Shown here piece after piece: positions 35,355 through 44,221 of a stretch of DNA of 64,000 bases. Where the stretch lies: contig JACFMS010000005.1 in assembly GCA_019455285.1 (NCBI GenBank), positions 62,001-126,000 on the forward strand, in the 5' to 3' direction. The position numbers and the translations under genes were made by a program. The notes beneath the pieces were generated by a model, which was given only the letters and a program-made list of their open reading frames with translations, was not told the DNA's origin and did not search any database. Numbering within the stretch: the first letter of the stretch is position 1; each line of letters starts with the position of its first letter. This DNA is from Sphingomonadales bacterium (GTDB lineage Bacteria > Pseudomonadota > Alphaproteobacteria > Sphingomonadales > Govanellaceae).

Positions 35355-36603
35355 CCAGGAGCGCCGCCGGCAGGCTCGCCGCGCCGGCAAGCGCCAGGAA
35401 GACGGGCACGCTCACCCCCGAGGCCAGCGCCGCCAGCCCCAGAATCGAGGACGCCACCATGAAAGCGGCGTCGGTGATGTTAAGGCCGGCGATGGCGCGG
35501 GCGCGGTGCGCCGGGTCGCTTCGGGTTTGCAGGATGGCGTAAAGCGGCACCACATAAAGACCCGCCGCCAGGGACAGCCCGAACAAGTCGGCCAATAGCC
35601 GCCAGCCCCCAAGGTTGCTTAAGAAAGCCGGGATATCGCGCAAGGCGGCGCTGCTGACCATCTCCACCTGCAGGAGGTCAAGGGAGAACAGCGCCATCGC
35701 CGCCCCCGCCCACGGCACGAAGCGGGCCGAGATCTGCCCGTGCAGCAGAATGCCGGCGAGAAGCGAACCCGCGCCGATGCCGGCGGCGAACACCATCAAA
35801 AACAGGATGACCACGCTTTCATCCGCCGCCAGCACGCCCTTCGCCAGATTGGGAAACTGCGCCATATAGGCCGAGCCCAAGAACCAGAACCAGGCGATGC
35901 CCAGGACGGCGGCGAGAACCGCCCGCGTGTGCGCCACATGAACCAGCACCCGCGCCGTGGCGGTAATCGGGTTCCAGTGAATCTTCAAACTTGGATCGCC
36001 GGCGCGGGTGGATGGAATGTTGCGGCTTGCCCCATAACCGATGACGGCAACCATGACCGTCATCGCCGAGACCATGACGATGCCGCCGTACTTCAAGACG
36101 AATAGCCCGCCGATGATGGTGCCGGCGAGAATGGCGAGAAACGTCGCCGCTTCAATCAGCGCATTGCCGCCAACCAGTTCATCCTCTGCCAGATGATCGG
36201 GCAGGATGCCGTATTTCAACGGTCCGAAAAACGCCGATTGCGTCCCCATCAACAACAAAACGCCCAACAGAAACCACACATCGCCGATGGCGAAACCGAT
36301 CACCCCCGCCGCCATGATCAACACTTCCGCGATCTTGGTCCAGCGGATGAGCAGGGCCTTGTCGTAGCGGTCGGCCAGCTCGCCGGCAACGCCGGAAAAA
36401 ACAAAGAATGGCAGGATGAAAATGCCCGCCGCCGCCGTCACCAAGAGTTCGGGCGAAACACCCGTGCTCGCGCCAAGGCGATAGGTGATGAGGATCACCA
36501 GCGCATTCTTATAAAGATTGTCATTGAACGCGCCCAGGAACTGGGTGGCGAACAGCGGCCCGAAACGCCGCGTTTGCAGAAGCTTGAATTGCCGATATGC
36601 CAC
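35311..36603 (-). CDS. LplT-like MFS transporter
   Basis: 430 aa with about 12 membrane helices. The N-terminus FGPLFATQFLGAFNDNLYKN and FFGPLKYGILPDHL match lysophospholipid transporters of the LplT/Aas-MFS group, which flip lysophospholipids inward for reacylation. GTG 36603 with AAGGAAAC upstream. It follows the amine dehydrogenase beta gene by 24 bp, but a functional link is not obvious. Confidence 0.88.
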   Translation of the reverse strand: MAYRQFKLLQTRRFGPLFATQFLGAFNDNLYKNALVILITYRLGASTGVSPELLVTAAAGIFILPFFVFSGVAGELADRYDKALLIRWTKIAEVLIMAAGVIGFAIGDVWFLLGVLLLMGTQSAFFGPLKYGILPDHLAEDELVGGNALIEAATFLAILAGTIIGGLFVLKYGGIVMVSAMTVMVAVIGYGASRNIPSTRAGDPSLKIHWNPITATARVLVHVAHTRAVLAAVLGIAWFWFLGSAYMAQFPNLAKGVLAADESVVILFLMVFAAGIGAGSLLAGILLHGQISARFVPWAGAAMALFSLDLLQVEMVSSAALRDIPAFLSNLGGWRLLADLFGLSLAAGLYVVPLYAILQTRSDPAHRARAIAGLNITDAAFMVASSILGLAALASGVSVPVFLALAGAASLPAALLVTWGVKPSARRPAG

Positions 36604-36627
36604 AGGTGTTTCCTTATAAAGCCGGCA

Positions 36628-37737
36628 TCATTTCCCAAGATCAAGCCGCACGACGCGCACCGCCGCGCCCGCCATATCCGCACAATCAGGCAATAGAACG
36701 ACGGCCTTTTTTTCAAGGTTACCAGCGTCGTGGATCACGATATCGCACATGGCGCCGCTGATATAAACCTCGCGGCCGTCGCGCGAGACATTGAACTGGT
36801 AATAGCTGCGGTCAAGATCGACGCGCTTGACCAGCGCGCCTTTCTTCAGGTCGATCTTGCTCAGCGTGCGAAAGCCGCCAAAAGCGAATCTTTTATCCGG
36901 ACTGGCCGCCACGGCGAACAGCGTATCTTGCACGCCCTTGATGGGGGAGACAGTAAAGACGCCTTGCTTTAAATCCAGATGAAAAAGGGCGGTAACATCG
37001 GTGTTTTGATAACTGCGCGCAACCTCGGCGCGGCCATCAACCACCACCGCCGTGAACACATCGCTGCTTTCCGGCGTCGGCCAGAAATTGAGCGTATCAT
37101 AGGGCGAGGCATCGGGCTCCTGCCATTGCCGCAAGGGATAGGCGGCGATGATCCTGCCGGTCTCTGGGTCAAGGGTGTAGAAGTTCGAGCCCAGCGCGTA
37201 AAGATGCTGGCCGTCCTTGGAGAACAACAAGAGGCGGATGCGGCGCGGCATATTGATGAACACCGCTTCCGCTTTGGCGTCAAGGCCGCCGTTGGCGGCG
37301 TAGACGGCGATGCGATTGGGCTGCGCTTCATAGCGATCAAGCTTGGCCTGCACTGGAATTTCGTAGGAATAAATTTTTGCGCCATCAGGACTGACCGTAA
37401 GACCAAAATTGACCACACGTTCATTTTTCACCTGCGGCATGTGGGCGCGAAACACTTCCTTGCCGCTGGTCAACTCAATGCCGATGATATCCCTGGCCTG
37501 GTTGGCGACGACATAAGCGATCCTGCCGTCAGGCGAAGGTTCGATGAAGCTCGGTCCGACAGCGGGATCGGGAAGCTCGTAGGCGCGCGCCACGGCGCGC
37601 CGCTTGAGATCAATGAGGTAAAGCTTGTTGGGATTGGCGGCGGTGAGAATATAGTCCTTCTCCGCCGCGTGCGCCGACGCGGCAAGGGCAAACAACAGCG
37701 CGCCTAGAATTGTTGTTAGAGTTACTTGCCGCCTCAT
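36628..37737 (-). CDS. qhpB: Quinohemoprotein amine dehydrogenase beta subunit
   Basis: 369-aa periplasmic beta-propeller. A signal peptide ends near SAHA|AEKD (about residue 24). Repeated blades such as PSPDGRIAYVVANQARDIIG, LTVSPDGAKIYSYE and NVSRDGREVYISG follow, with the family end NLEKKAVVLLPDC. It starts inside the alpha-subunit stop (ATGA). In characterised enzymes the complex oxidises primary amines to aldehydes. The CTQ-bearing gamma subunit gene normally present between these genes is absent here. Confidence 0.9.
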   Translation of the reverse strand: MRRQVTLTTILGALLFALAASAHAAEKDYILTAANPNKLYLIDLKRRAVARAYELPDPAVGPSFIEPSPDGRIAYVVANQARDIIGIELTSGKEVFRAHMPQVKNERVVNFGLTVSPDGAKIYSYEIPVQAKLDRYEAQPNRIAVYAANGGLDAKAEAVFINMPRRIRLLLFSKDGQHLYALGSNFYTLDPETGRIIAAYPLRQWQEPDASPYDTLNFWPTPESSDVFTAVVVDGRAEVARSYQNTDVTALFHLDLKQGVFTVSPIKGVQDTLFAVAASPDKRFAFGGFRTLSKIDLKKGALVKRVDLDRSYYQFNVSRDGREVYISGAMCDIVIHDAGNLEKKAVVLLPDCADMAGAAVRVVRLDLGK

Positions 37738-39353
37738 GCGCCGCCTCTTTGCGTTGGCGGCAGCGGCTTGGTGACGATCAGGTGCGCTTCGCCGGTCAAG
37801 GTCACATCGCCATCGGCCACCGTGGCGATCACTTTCAGGTCGCCGGCATTGCTGGCGCCATAGAGACGTTCGGGATTGCCGCCCGCTTCCGACGGCAGAA
37901 AACGACCGTGCGGCGTGATCTTGCCGGCATAAAGATGGTCCTTCATGCGCGATGCTTCTTCGTCGTAGGGCGCCACATCCCAGGCGGCGGCAACCACGCC
38001 GATGCGAAAATCGTCATCCGTTCCCGCGATGCCGTCGCCGCCGCTGGCGTAGGCCACCGCCTCGAACTGCGCCGAAACCGGAGCGATTTTGTCGCTGCCA
38101 AGACGCGCCGTAGCTTGGCCGGGCGTTACTTCGATTCGGTCTATCTTATCGTAGACTGCCACCGCCTGAGCCATCACCGCGTCACCCACCCGGACATCCC
38201 GCCGGCCAAGGGGAGCATCGGCCGCAACCTCCGCCATGACGACGATCTTATCCTCGCTCCGGCTGGTCACACGGACGGCAATGCCGTCGCCCAGCGATAC
38301 TTCGCCTTTCATGCCGACGCCAAGAATAGTGATTTCAGTGCTCGCACCACGCTTCAACCCTTCCTTGGTCACTGCCAGGGGACGCTGAAGACCGCGATCG
38401 GCGCGCACCACCACGAAATTACTGCCCATCTCCGGCGCGTCGCGCCAATAGCTGCGGCCAGTCATGGTCACGCCATCGGCTTGAAGCGCCGCCGCTTCAT
38501 AAAAGTCGCGATTATCGCGCTTGCCGCTGCCGCGCCATTCATACTTTGAGTAGATGATCGCCGCATAATTGACATTGATGGCGGCGCCGTCGGCTGTTTG
38601 CTCCTCTGCGGCGACGAGATACTCATCAACAGCGTTGCGGGTGACGGTCATAACGCCCTCGGCAAAGCCCTCGCCGGGCATATAGCCGACAAATCGCCAG
38701 CGCCCCTGGAAATCGACCGCCGGCGCGGCGGACCACTCGCGCCAATCCGAGGTATCATAAGGAAAGTGGCTGCCGAGCGCGGTGGCGACCCAGCCTTGCG
38801 CCTCCTCCCACCAATCGCGGTCACGGGCCAGCACCTGATACTCCAGCGTCGGCCACAGGCCGAGGTGGGTATGAAACAGCCGCCGCCATTCCTCCGCGTC
38901 GCGGCGCTGCAAGGCAACCCGGGCGAAGGCATGGCAGCGCGCGCACATGCTCGTTAAATCGGCGTTCCGGCCGGATTCGACGACATTGGGCCGCCGCTCC
39001 AGCTCGTAGCGATAGGGCGCGGTTTCCGACGGCGCCAGCCCCTGGGTGTCAGCGAGAAACTTGACGGCGGCGCGATGGTCCTGCGGCGACAGCTTGACGC
39101 CGCGCGTGGATTCCATGCGCGCCAGCGTCATCTCCCAGCCTTCCGGCGTCTTGCGAATGCCCGAGAGGCGGCTGAGCGAGCCGTCGGCGGCGGCGCGGTG
39201 GCAGAGCGAGCATTCCCGGGCGACCACTTCCGCGCCTAGATCGCGCAAGGTGAGCGGCGGCGGCGCTGGCGTTTCCTTTTCTTCACCGCAGCTGGCCAGC
39301 GCCATCAGCGCCGCTGCGACTGCGACCGCCTTTAACCCTGCCGGCAACCTCAT
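37734..39353 (-). CDS. qhpA: Quinohemoprotein amine dehydrogenase alpha subunit
   Basis: 539-aa dihaem subunit with CSLCH (Cys48-His52) and CARCH (Cys137-His141) c-type haem sites, then three beta-rich domains. The N-terminus carries a lipobox, LASC with Cys22, so it is predicted to be a lipoprotein. It overlaps the beta gene directly. Upstream on the same strand is an aldehyde dehydrogenase. No qhpC (gamma) or radical-SAM qhpD gene lies in the 3 kb on either side, which is unusual for this family. Confidence 0.9.
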   Translation of the reverse strand: MRLPAGLKAVAVAAALMALASCGEEKETPAPPPLTLRDLGAEVVARECSLCHRAAADGSLSRLSGIRKTPEGWEMTLARMESTRGVKLSPQDHRAAVKFLADTQGLAPSETAPYRYELERRPNVVESGRNADLTSMCARCHAFARVALQRRDAEEWRRLFHTHLGLWPTLEYQVLARDRDWWEEAQGWVATALGSHFPYDTSDWREWSAAPAVDFQGRWRFVGYMPGEGFAEGVMTVTRNAVDEYLVAAEEQTADGAAINVNYAAIIYSKYEWRGSGKRDNRDFYEAAALQADGVTMTGRSYWRDAPEMGSNFVVVRADRGLQRPLAVTKEGLKRGASTEITILGVGMKGEVSLGDGIAVRVTSRSEDKIVVMAEVAADAPLGRRDVRVGDAVMAQAVAVYDKIDRIEVTPGQATARLGSDKIAPVSAQFEAVAYASGGDGIAGTDDDFRIGVVAAAWDVAPYDEEASRMKDHLYAGKITPHGRFLPSEAGGNPERLYGASNAGDLKVIATVADGDVTLTGEAHLIVTKPLPPTQRGGA

Positions 39354-39442
39354 GACGCCCTCCCACGTCCAACGGCGCGGGACACGATCCCGCGCCGTCT
39401 CGGCCGCCGATTAAACTCGAAAACGTTCAAGAAGCCAAATAT

Positions 39443-40951
39443 TTAGACCGTCATGCACACCGACTTTGTTTCGGTATAAAGGTCAAACACCGCCCGTCCC
39501 ATTTCACGGCCAATGCCCGAGTTCTTGTAGCCGCCGAAGGGCAACGCCGGATCCAACAGATTATGGCCGTTGACCCACACCGTGCCGGCCTTGATTTTCG
39601 GGATCAGGCGATGGACGAAGTTCAAGTTGGTGCTCCACACGGAAGCGCCGAGGCCATAGATGGTGTCGTTGGCCATGGCCGGGATCTGCGACACATCGTC
39701 GATCGCTTGCGCGCACACCACGGGACCAAAGATTTCCTCGCGCACCATCTTCATGTCGGGCTTGACGTCGACGAAGATGGTCGGCTCGACAAAACAGCCG
39801 GTCGCGCCGACCTTTTTACCGCCGGCGAGCGCCTTGGCCCCTTCCGAGAAACCGGATTGGATGTAACGCAACACCCGCTCCTGCTGCTCCTGGGAAACCA
39901 GCGGCCCGACCTGGGTGGACGGATCAAGGCCGGGGCCTACCTTCATCTGTTTGGCGAAGGCGGCAATACCCTCGGTCACCTTGTCGAACACCTTGCGTTC
40001 CACAAAAAGCCGCGATCCCGCCGTGCACACCTGACCCTGGTTGAAGTAGATGGCCATGGCGGCGCCGGGGATGGCCTGCTCCAGGTCGGCGTCGGCCATG
40101 ACGACCACCGGCGACTTGCCGCCGAGTTCCAGCGATACCCGCTTCAGATTCTTCATGGCGTTGACGCCAATGAGCTTGCCGATCTCGGTGGAGCCGGTAA
40201 AGGCGATCTTGTCCACCTCGGGATGCTCCACCAGCGCGCCGCCGGCGGTGGGGCCAAAACCGGTGATGACGTTGACGACGCCTTTCGGGAAGCCCGCTTC
40301 CATCGCCAGCTCACCCAGCCGAAGTGCGGTCAAGGGCGTCTGTTCGGCGGGTTTTAGGACCACCGTGCAGCCGGCGGCCAGCGCCGGTCCGATCTTCCAC
40401 GCCGCCATCAGGAGCGGGAAGTTCCAGGGAATGATCTGGCCGCATACCCCCACCGGCTCCTTGCGGGTATAGGCGAAAAATTGGCCCTGAGGCACGTATG
40501 AGAGGGAGACGTCGATGGTGCTGCCCTCGATCTTGGTCGCCCACCCCGCCATGTAGCGTAAAAATTCCGCGGTCATGACCACATCGCCATGGCGCGCCAT
40601 CATCACCGGCTTGCCGTTGTCGAGGGATTCGAGCTGCGCCAGTTCGTCAGCGTTAGCCTCCACCAGATCAGCCAGCTTGTGGAGCAGACGCTCGCGCTGC
40701 ATCGGCCGCAGGCTGGGCCATTCGCCGCTTTCAAAGGCGCGGCGCGCCGCCTTTGCCGCCTTGTCCACGTCGGCCTTGTCACCCTCGGCGACGCGGCCCA
40801 CTTCCTTATTGGTCGCCGGATCGATGACGGCGAAGGTCTTGCCGCTGGCGGCTTCCACCCATAGGCCGTCGATCAACAGCTTTTTTGGCTGGGAGATGAA
40901 TTTCTTGGCAGCATCGCCTAAACGGGCGCGTTGGTCGCTGATGGCATCCAT
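39443..40951 (-). CDS. Aldehyde dehydrogenase (phenylacetaldehyde-type)
   Basis: NAD(P)-dependent oxidation of an aldehyde to a carboxylate. 502 aa with Asn177 in PWNFPL, Glu275 in LELGGKSP and nucleophile Cys309 in NQGQVCTAG. It resembles the aldehyde/phenylacetaldehyde dehydrogenase group. It lies 89 bp upstream of the amine dehydrogenase alpha gene on the same strand, so amine to aldehyde to acid is a plausible route. AAAGGAG precedes ATG 40951. Confidence 0.93.
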   Translation of the reverse strand: MDAISDQRARLGDAAKKFISQPKKLLIDGLWVEAASGKTFAVIDPATNKEVGRVAEGDKADVDKAAKAARRAFESGEWPSLRPMQRERLLHKLADLVEANADELAQLESLDNGKPVMMARHGDVVMTAEFLRYMAGWATKIEGSTIDVSLSYVPQGQFFAYTRKEPVGVCGQIIPWNFPLLMAAWKIGPALAAGCTVVLKPAEQTPLTALRLGELAMEAGFPKGVVNVITGFGPTAGGALVEHPEVDKIAFTGSTEIGKLIGVNAMKNLKRVSLELGGKSPVVVMADADLEQAIPGAAMAIYFNQGQVCTAGSRLFVERKVFDKVTEGIAAFAKQMKVGPGLDPSTQVGPLVSQEQQERVLRYIQSGFSEGAKALAGGKKVGATGCFVEPTIFVDVKPDMKMVREEIFGPVVCAQAIDDVSQIPAMANDTIYGLGASVWSTNLNFVHRLIPKIKAGTVWVNGHNLLDPALPFGGYKNSGIGREMGRAVFDLYTETKSVCMTV

Positions 40952-41000
40952 GACGGGACTCCTTTCTACTCATGTCTCTGCGCTAAAATTAATCGTACGC

Positions 41001-41056
41001 CGATCCAAGCTTTGGAGTCTAGCGAGAGCGTGGCGGCATCTGCTAGGCTTGGATCG
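41001..41056. promoter_or_regulatory. Spaced inverted repeat in divergent promoter region
   Basis: Perfect 10-bp inverted repeat CGATCCAAGC (41001-41010) and GCTTGGATCG (41047-41056), 36 bp apart, between the aldehyde dehydrogenase and isochorismatase genes. It may be a pair of operator half-sites for a regulator of either gene. No regulator is adjacent. Confidence 0.4.
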
Positions 41057-41084
41057 ATCGACACGCTGTAAAAAGGAGACCGCC

Positions 41085-41639
41085 ATGCTGTTGGAGCGCC
41101 ATCGCTCACAGCTTCTTGTTGTTGATATTCAAGACCGTTTGTTGCCGCACATCGCCAACAAGGCGGAGGTGGTGGCCAATACCGAGGTGCTGTTGACCGC
41201 CGCCCGCCGGTTGGACATTCCGGTCACCGTGTCCGAACAGTATCCGAAAGGCCTAGGCCCCACGGCGGCCCGGCTCTCGCCCTTCCTCGAAGGCACCAAG
41301 ATCTTTGAAAAGATGCACTTTTCCTGTGCCGCCGATGCGGAAATCCGTCGCCATATCCGCCACCTCGACCAAGCGTCGGGGCGCGACCAGATCGTCATTT
41401 GCGGCATCGAGTCGCACGTCTGCGTGCTGCAAACGGCGCTGGGGTTGGCCCAGGCCGGGCATTACGTCGCCGTGGTGGTCGATGCCGTGGGTTCGCGGCG
41501 GCGGGAAAGCTGGGACGCCGCCATCGACCGGCTTCTCAAAAACGAGATCGAGATGGTAACCACCGAGATGACCCTCTTTGAATGGCTGGGGGTGTCGGGA
41601 ACCGAGGAGTTCCGCGACCTCTCCAGGCTCATCAAATGA
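41085..41639 (+). CDS. Isochorismatase-family hydrolase
   Basis: 184-aa cysteine hydrolase with Asp14 (LLVVDIQDRLLP) and Cys113 in CGIESHVCVLQTALGL as likely catalytic residues. This is the YcaC/isochorismatase-like group, so the substrate may be an amide or a small carbamoyl compound. AAGGAG lies upstream of ATG 41085. Its stop overlaps the P450 start. Confidence 0.9.
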   Translation: MLLERHRSQLLVVDIQDRLLPHIANKAEVVANTEVLLTAARRLDIPVTVSEQYPKGLGPTAARLSPFLEGTKIFEKMHFSCAADAEIRRHIRHLDQASGRDQIVICGIESHVCVLQTALGLAQAGHYVAVVVDAVGSRRRESWDAAIDRLLKNEIEMVTTEMTLFEWLGVSGTEEFRDLSRLIK

Positions 41640-42871
41640 CCGCCAAGACCTGGAGCGACGAGGCGGCGCGCCGGGCGGCGCAAAGCTTTGACCTCGTCCA
41701 TCTCCCGCCGGGATTTCTCGACGACCCTTACCCCTATTACCATGCCCTGCGCCGCTTCGATCCGGTGCACCGCATGCCCGACGGCTCGCTCCTTCTCACC
41801 CGTTATGCCGACGTGGTGGCGGTCTATAAGGACCGCCGCTTTTCCTCCGACAAGAAAATCGAGTTCAAACCGAAGTTCGGCGACGGCTGGCTTTACGTCC
41901 ATCACACCTCCAGCCTGGTGTTCAACGATCCGCCGCTCCATACCCGGGTGCGCCGCTTGATCATGGGCGGGCTCAATCCCCGCGCCCTGTCGGCGCTGGA
42001 GCCCAAGCTCATCGCCCTCGTCGATCGGCTGCTGGACGCCGCCGCCGCGCGCGGCGGCATGGACGTGATCGAGGACTTTGCCTCGGCGATCCCCATTCAG
42101 GTGATCGGCGATCTTCTGGGCGTGCCGCAAGCCGACCGCGGCCCGTTGCGCGGCTGGTCGCTCCTCATCCTCGGCGCATTGGAGCCGGTGCTGACGGCGG
42201 AACAACTGGCTACCGGCAATAAAGCGGTGGCGGATTTTCGCGATTATCTCATTGAGCTGGTGGCCGATCGCCGCCGTCATCTTGGTGATCCTGAAAGCGA
42301 CATGTTGAGCCGTCTCATCATCGGCGAGGCGGATGGCGAGAAGCTGACGGAAGAGGAGCTGTTGCAAAACTGCATTTTCTTGCTGAACGCCGGGCACGAG
42401 ACCACCACCAACCTCATTGGCAACGGCATTGCGGCGTTGTTGGAAAACCCCCAGGAACTGGCGCGGCTGCGCGCCGATCCAACGCTGATCAAGTCGGCGG
42501 TGGAGGAGTTTTTGCGCTACGAAAGCTCCAATCAGCTCGGCAACCGCCGCGCCGCGGAAGCGGTGGAAATCGCCGGCCAGACCTATCCCGAAGGAACTTT
42601 GATCACCCTCGGCATCGGCGCTGCCAACCGCGACCCTGAGGAGTTTCCCAATCCCGACCGCCTCGACATCACCCGCGCCCCCAACCGTCACTTGGCCTTC
42701 GGCAGCGGCATGCATGCTTGCGCCGGCATGACGCTGGCGCGCCTGGAGGGCCAGATCGCCATCGGCCGCCTGTTGGCGCGGTTTCCCAAGATCGAGCGTG
42801 CCGGTGCGTTCAAACGCGGCGGCCGCGCCCGCTTTCGCGGGTTCTTGAGTTACCCAGTGACATTTAAATAG
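41636..42871 (+). CDS. Cytochrome P450
   Basis: 411-aa soluble bacterial P450, a haem-thiolate monooxygenase. The I-helix motif is AGHETT (252-257), ExxR at Glu291-Arg294, and the haem-binding segment FGSGMHACAG has Cys362. No ferredoxin or reductase gene is adjacent. Its start overlaps the isochorismatase stop (ATGA), so the two are likely coexpressed. Substrate unknown. Confidence 0.95.
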   Translation: MTAKTWSDEAARRAAQSFDLVHLPPGFLDDPYPYYHALRRFDPVHRMPDGSLLLTRYADVVAVYKDRRFSSDKKIEFKPKFGDGWLYVHHTSSLVFNDPPLHTRVRRLIMGGLNPRALSALEPKLIALVDRLLDAAAARGGMDVIEDFASAIPIQVIGDLLGVPQADRGPLRGWSLLILGALEPVLTAEQLATGNKAVADFRDYLIELVADRRRHLGDPESDMLSRLIIGEADGEKLTEEELLQNCIFLLNAGHETTTNLIGNGIAALLENPQELARLRADPTLIKSAVEEFLRYESSNQLGNRRAAEAVEIAGQTYPEGTLITLGIGAANRDPEEFPNPDRLDITRAPNRHLAFGSGMHACAGMTLARLEGQIAIGRLLARFPKIERAGAFKRGGRARFRGFLSYPVTFK

Positions 42872-42949
42872 GTAGCGTGCGTTGAGAATAGGTGGCGCGG
42901 GTTTGCTTCGCTTACCCCATGCTGCACAATTCATCACAAAAAGTTTTTT

Positions 42950-43723
42950 CTAAGCCTTTTCCTCGCGGTCGAGCCAGGAAGTGTAGGTGAAGCGCGTGCC
43001 GGGATAGAGGTTGCTGGAAACCTCGATCAGCGACCCGTCATCCTCGTAATAGCGGCGCACCACCTTCAAGGCCGCCGCGCCGTCCTTGACGTCGAGCCGC
43101 TCGGCCTCGGCCTTGGTCAGATTGATCGCCTGGATGTCCTGACCGATACGGGCGATGCGGACCTTGAAATGCTCCTCGATGAGCGCGCAGATCGGCCCGC
43201 GATGATCGACGATGGCGTCAAGCGCGCTGTCGAAGCGGCGGGCGAGATAAAGCTCAGTCAACGAGAACGGGCGAGAGCTTAGCGCCTGGAAACGGCGGCC
43301 GCGCAGCCGGATGAGCGGCGCGCCCGGTTCGCAGATGAGAAAATCGGCCAGCGCCTGGGACGCCTTGAGCCGCCGCACATCCTCGATCTCAAACCGGGTT
43401 TCATGGGCATAGCGAAACAGATCGTCGATGCTGGACAGCATCTGCACGTACTTGGCCTTGGGCCGGTTCGATTCCACGTATGTTCCGGCGCCGCGGCGGC
43501 GCGAGACGTAGCCCGCCTGCTCCAATAGCCGCAGCGCGTCGCGGGCGGTGTGGCGGCTGATGTCGAACTGATCGCAGAGCTGGTTCTCGGTGGGTAGCGA
43601 GCTGCCGACGGCGTAAAAGCCGTTTTCGATATCGCCGCGCAAGCTGTCGGCGACTTGTTGATATAGCGGGATCGATGGATCGTTGGCGGTCAGGCGGCGG
43701 GGCGGCATTGCGGTTAATTGCAT
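42950..43723 (-). CDS. GntR-family regulator (UTRA ligand domain)
   Basis: 257 aa. An N-terminal winged helix (about 15-80; PTENQLCDQFDISRHTARDA) is followed by a UTRA ligand-binding domain to about 250, as in the HutC group. ATG 43723 has AAGG just upstream; ATG 43708 is an alternative, and the long upstream extension lacks support. It converges with the P450 gene and is divergent from the MAPEG gene, which may be its target. Confidence 0.9.
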   Translation of the reverse strand: MQLTAMPPRRLTANDPSIPLYQQVADSLRGDIENGFYAVGSSLPTENQLCDQFDISRHTARDALRLLEQAGYVSRRRGAGTYVESNRPKAKYVQMLSSIDDLFRYAHETRFEIEDVRRLKASQALADFLICEPGAPLIRLRGRRFQALSSRPFSLTELYLARRFDSALDAIVDHRGPICALIEEHFKVRIARIGQDIQAINLTKAEAERLDVKDGAAALKVVRRYYEDDGSLIEVSSNLYPGTRFTYTSWLDREEKA

Positions 43724-43822
43724 CCTTGTGGGCAAGTCGCTTGGCTTCAGGCATAGTAGCGGGCGCGAGCCGGCTTGCCTAGGCGCACTCTCGGTATCGC
43801 GAAAAAGGGGAGATGAAAAATC

Positions 43823-44221
43823 ATGAAAGTCTACTTTTCGACGGCACTCGTCAGCGTGCTGGCGTTGGCTTATTTCATCTGGACCGGGATGGCGGTGGGC
43901 CGCGCCCGCGCCAAGCACGGGGTCAAGGCGCCGGCGGTGACCGGCCCGGAGGAATTCAACCGCACCTTCCGCGTGCAGCAGAACACCCTGGAGCAGATCG
44001 TGGTCTTCCTGCCGTCCCTGTGGCTGGCGCAGGCCCTGGCCAACGCCATCTGGGTGCCGCTCGTCGGCCTGGTGTGGATCGTCGGCCGCATCCTTTACGG
44101 CGCTAGCTACCAGCGTGATCCAAAGAGCCGCAGCACTGGCTTCATGCTGACCTTCGTGCCGACGGTGGTGCTGCTGTTGACCGCTCTTATCCTGTCGCTT
44201 AAGGGGCTGTTTAGCGGCTAG
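43823..44221 (+). CDS. MAPEG-family membrane protein
   Basis: 132 aa with four membrane helices. FRVQQNTLEQIVVFLPSLW is the MAPEG hallmark, as in bacterial glutathione-S-transferase-like membrane enzymes. The function in bacteria is mostly untested; detoxification of lipophilic electrophiles is one possibility. It converges with the crotonase gene, overlapping four bases. Confidence 0.9.
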   Translation: MKVYFSTALVSVLALAYFIWTGMAVGRARAKHGVKAPAVTGPEEFNRTFRVQQNTLEQIVVFLPSLWLAQALANAIWVPLVGLVWIVGRILYGASYQRDPKSRSTGFMLTFVPTVVLLLTALILSLKGLFSG

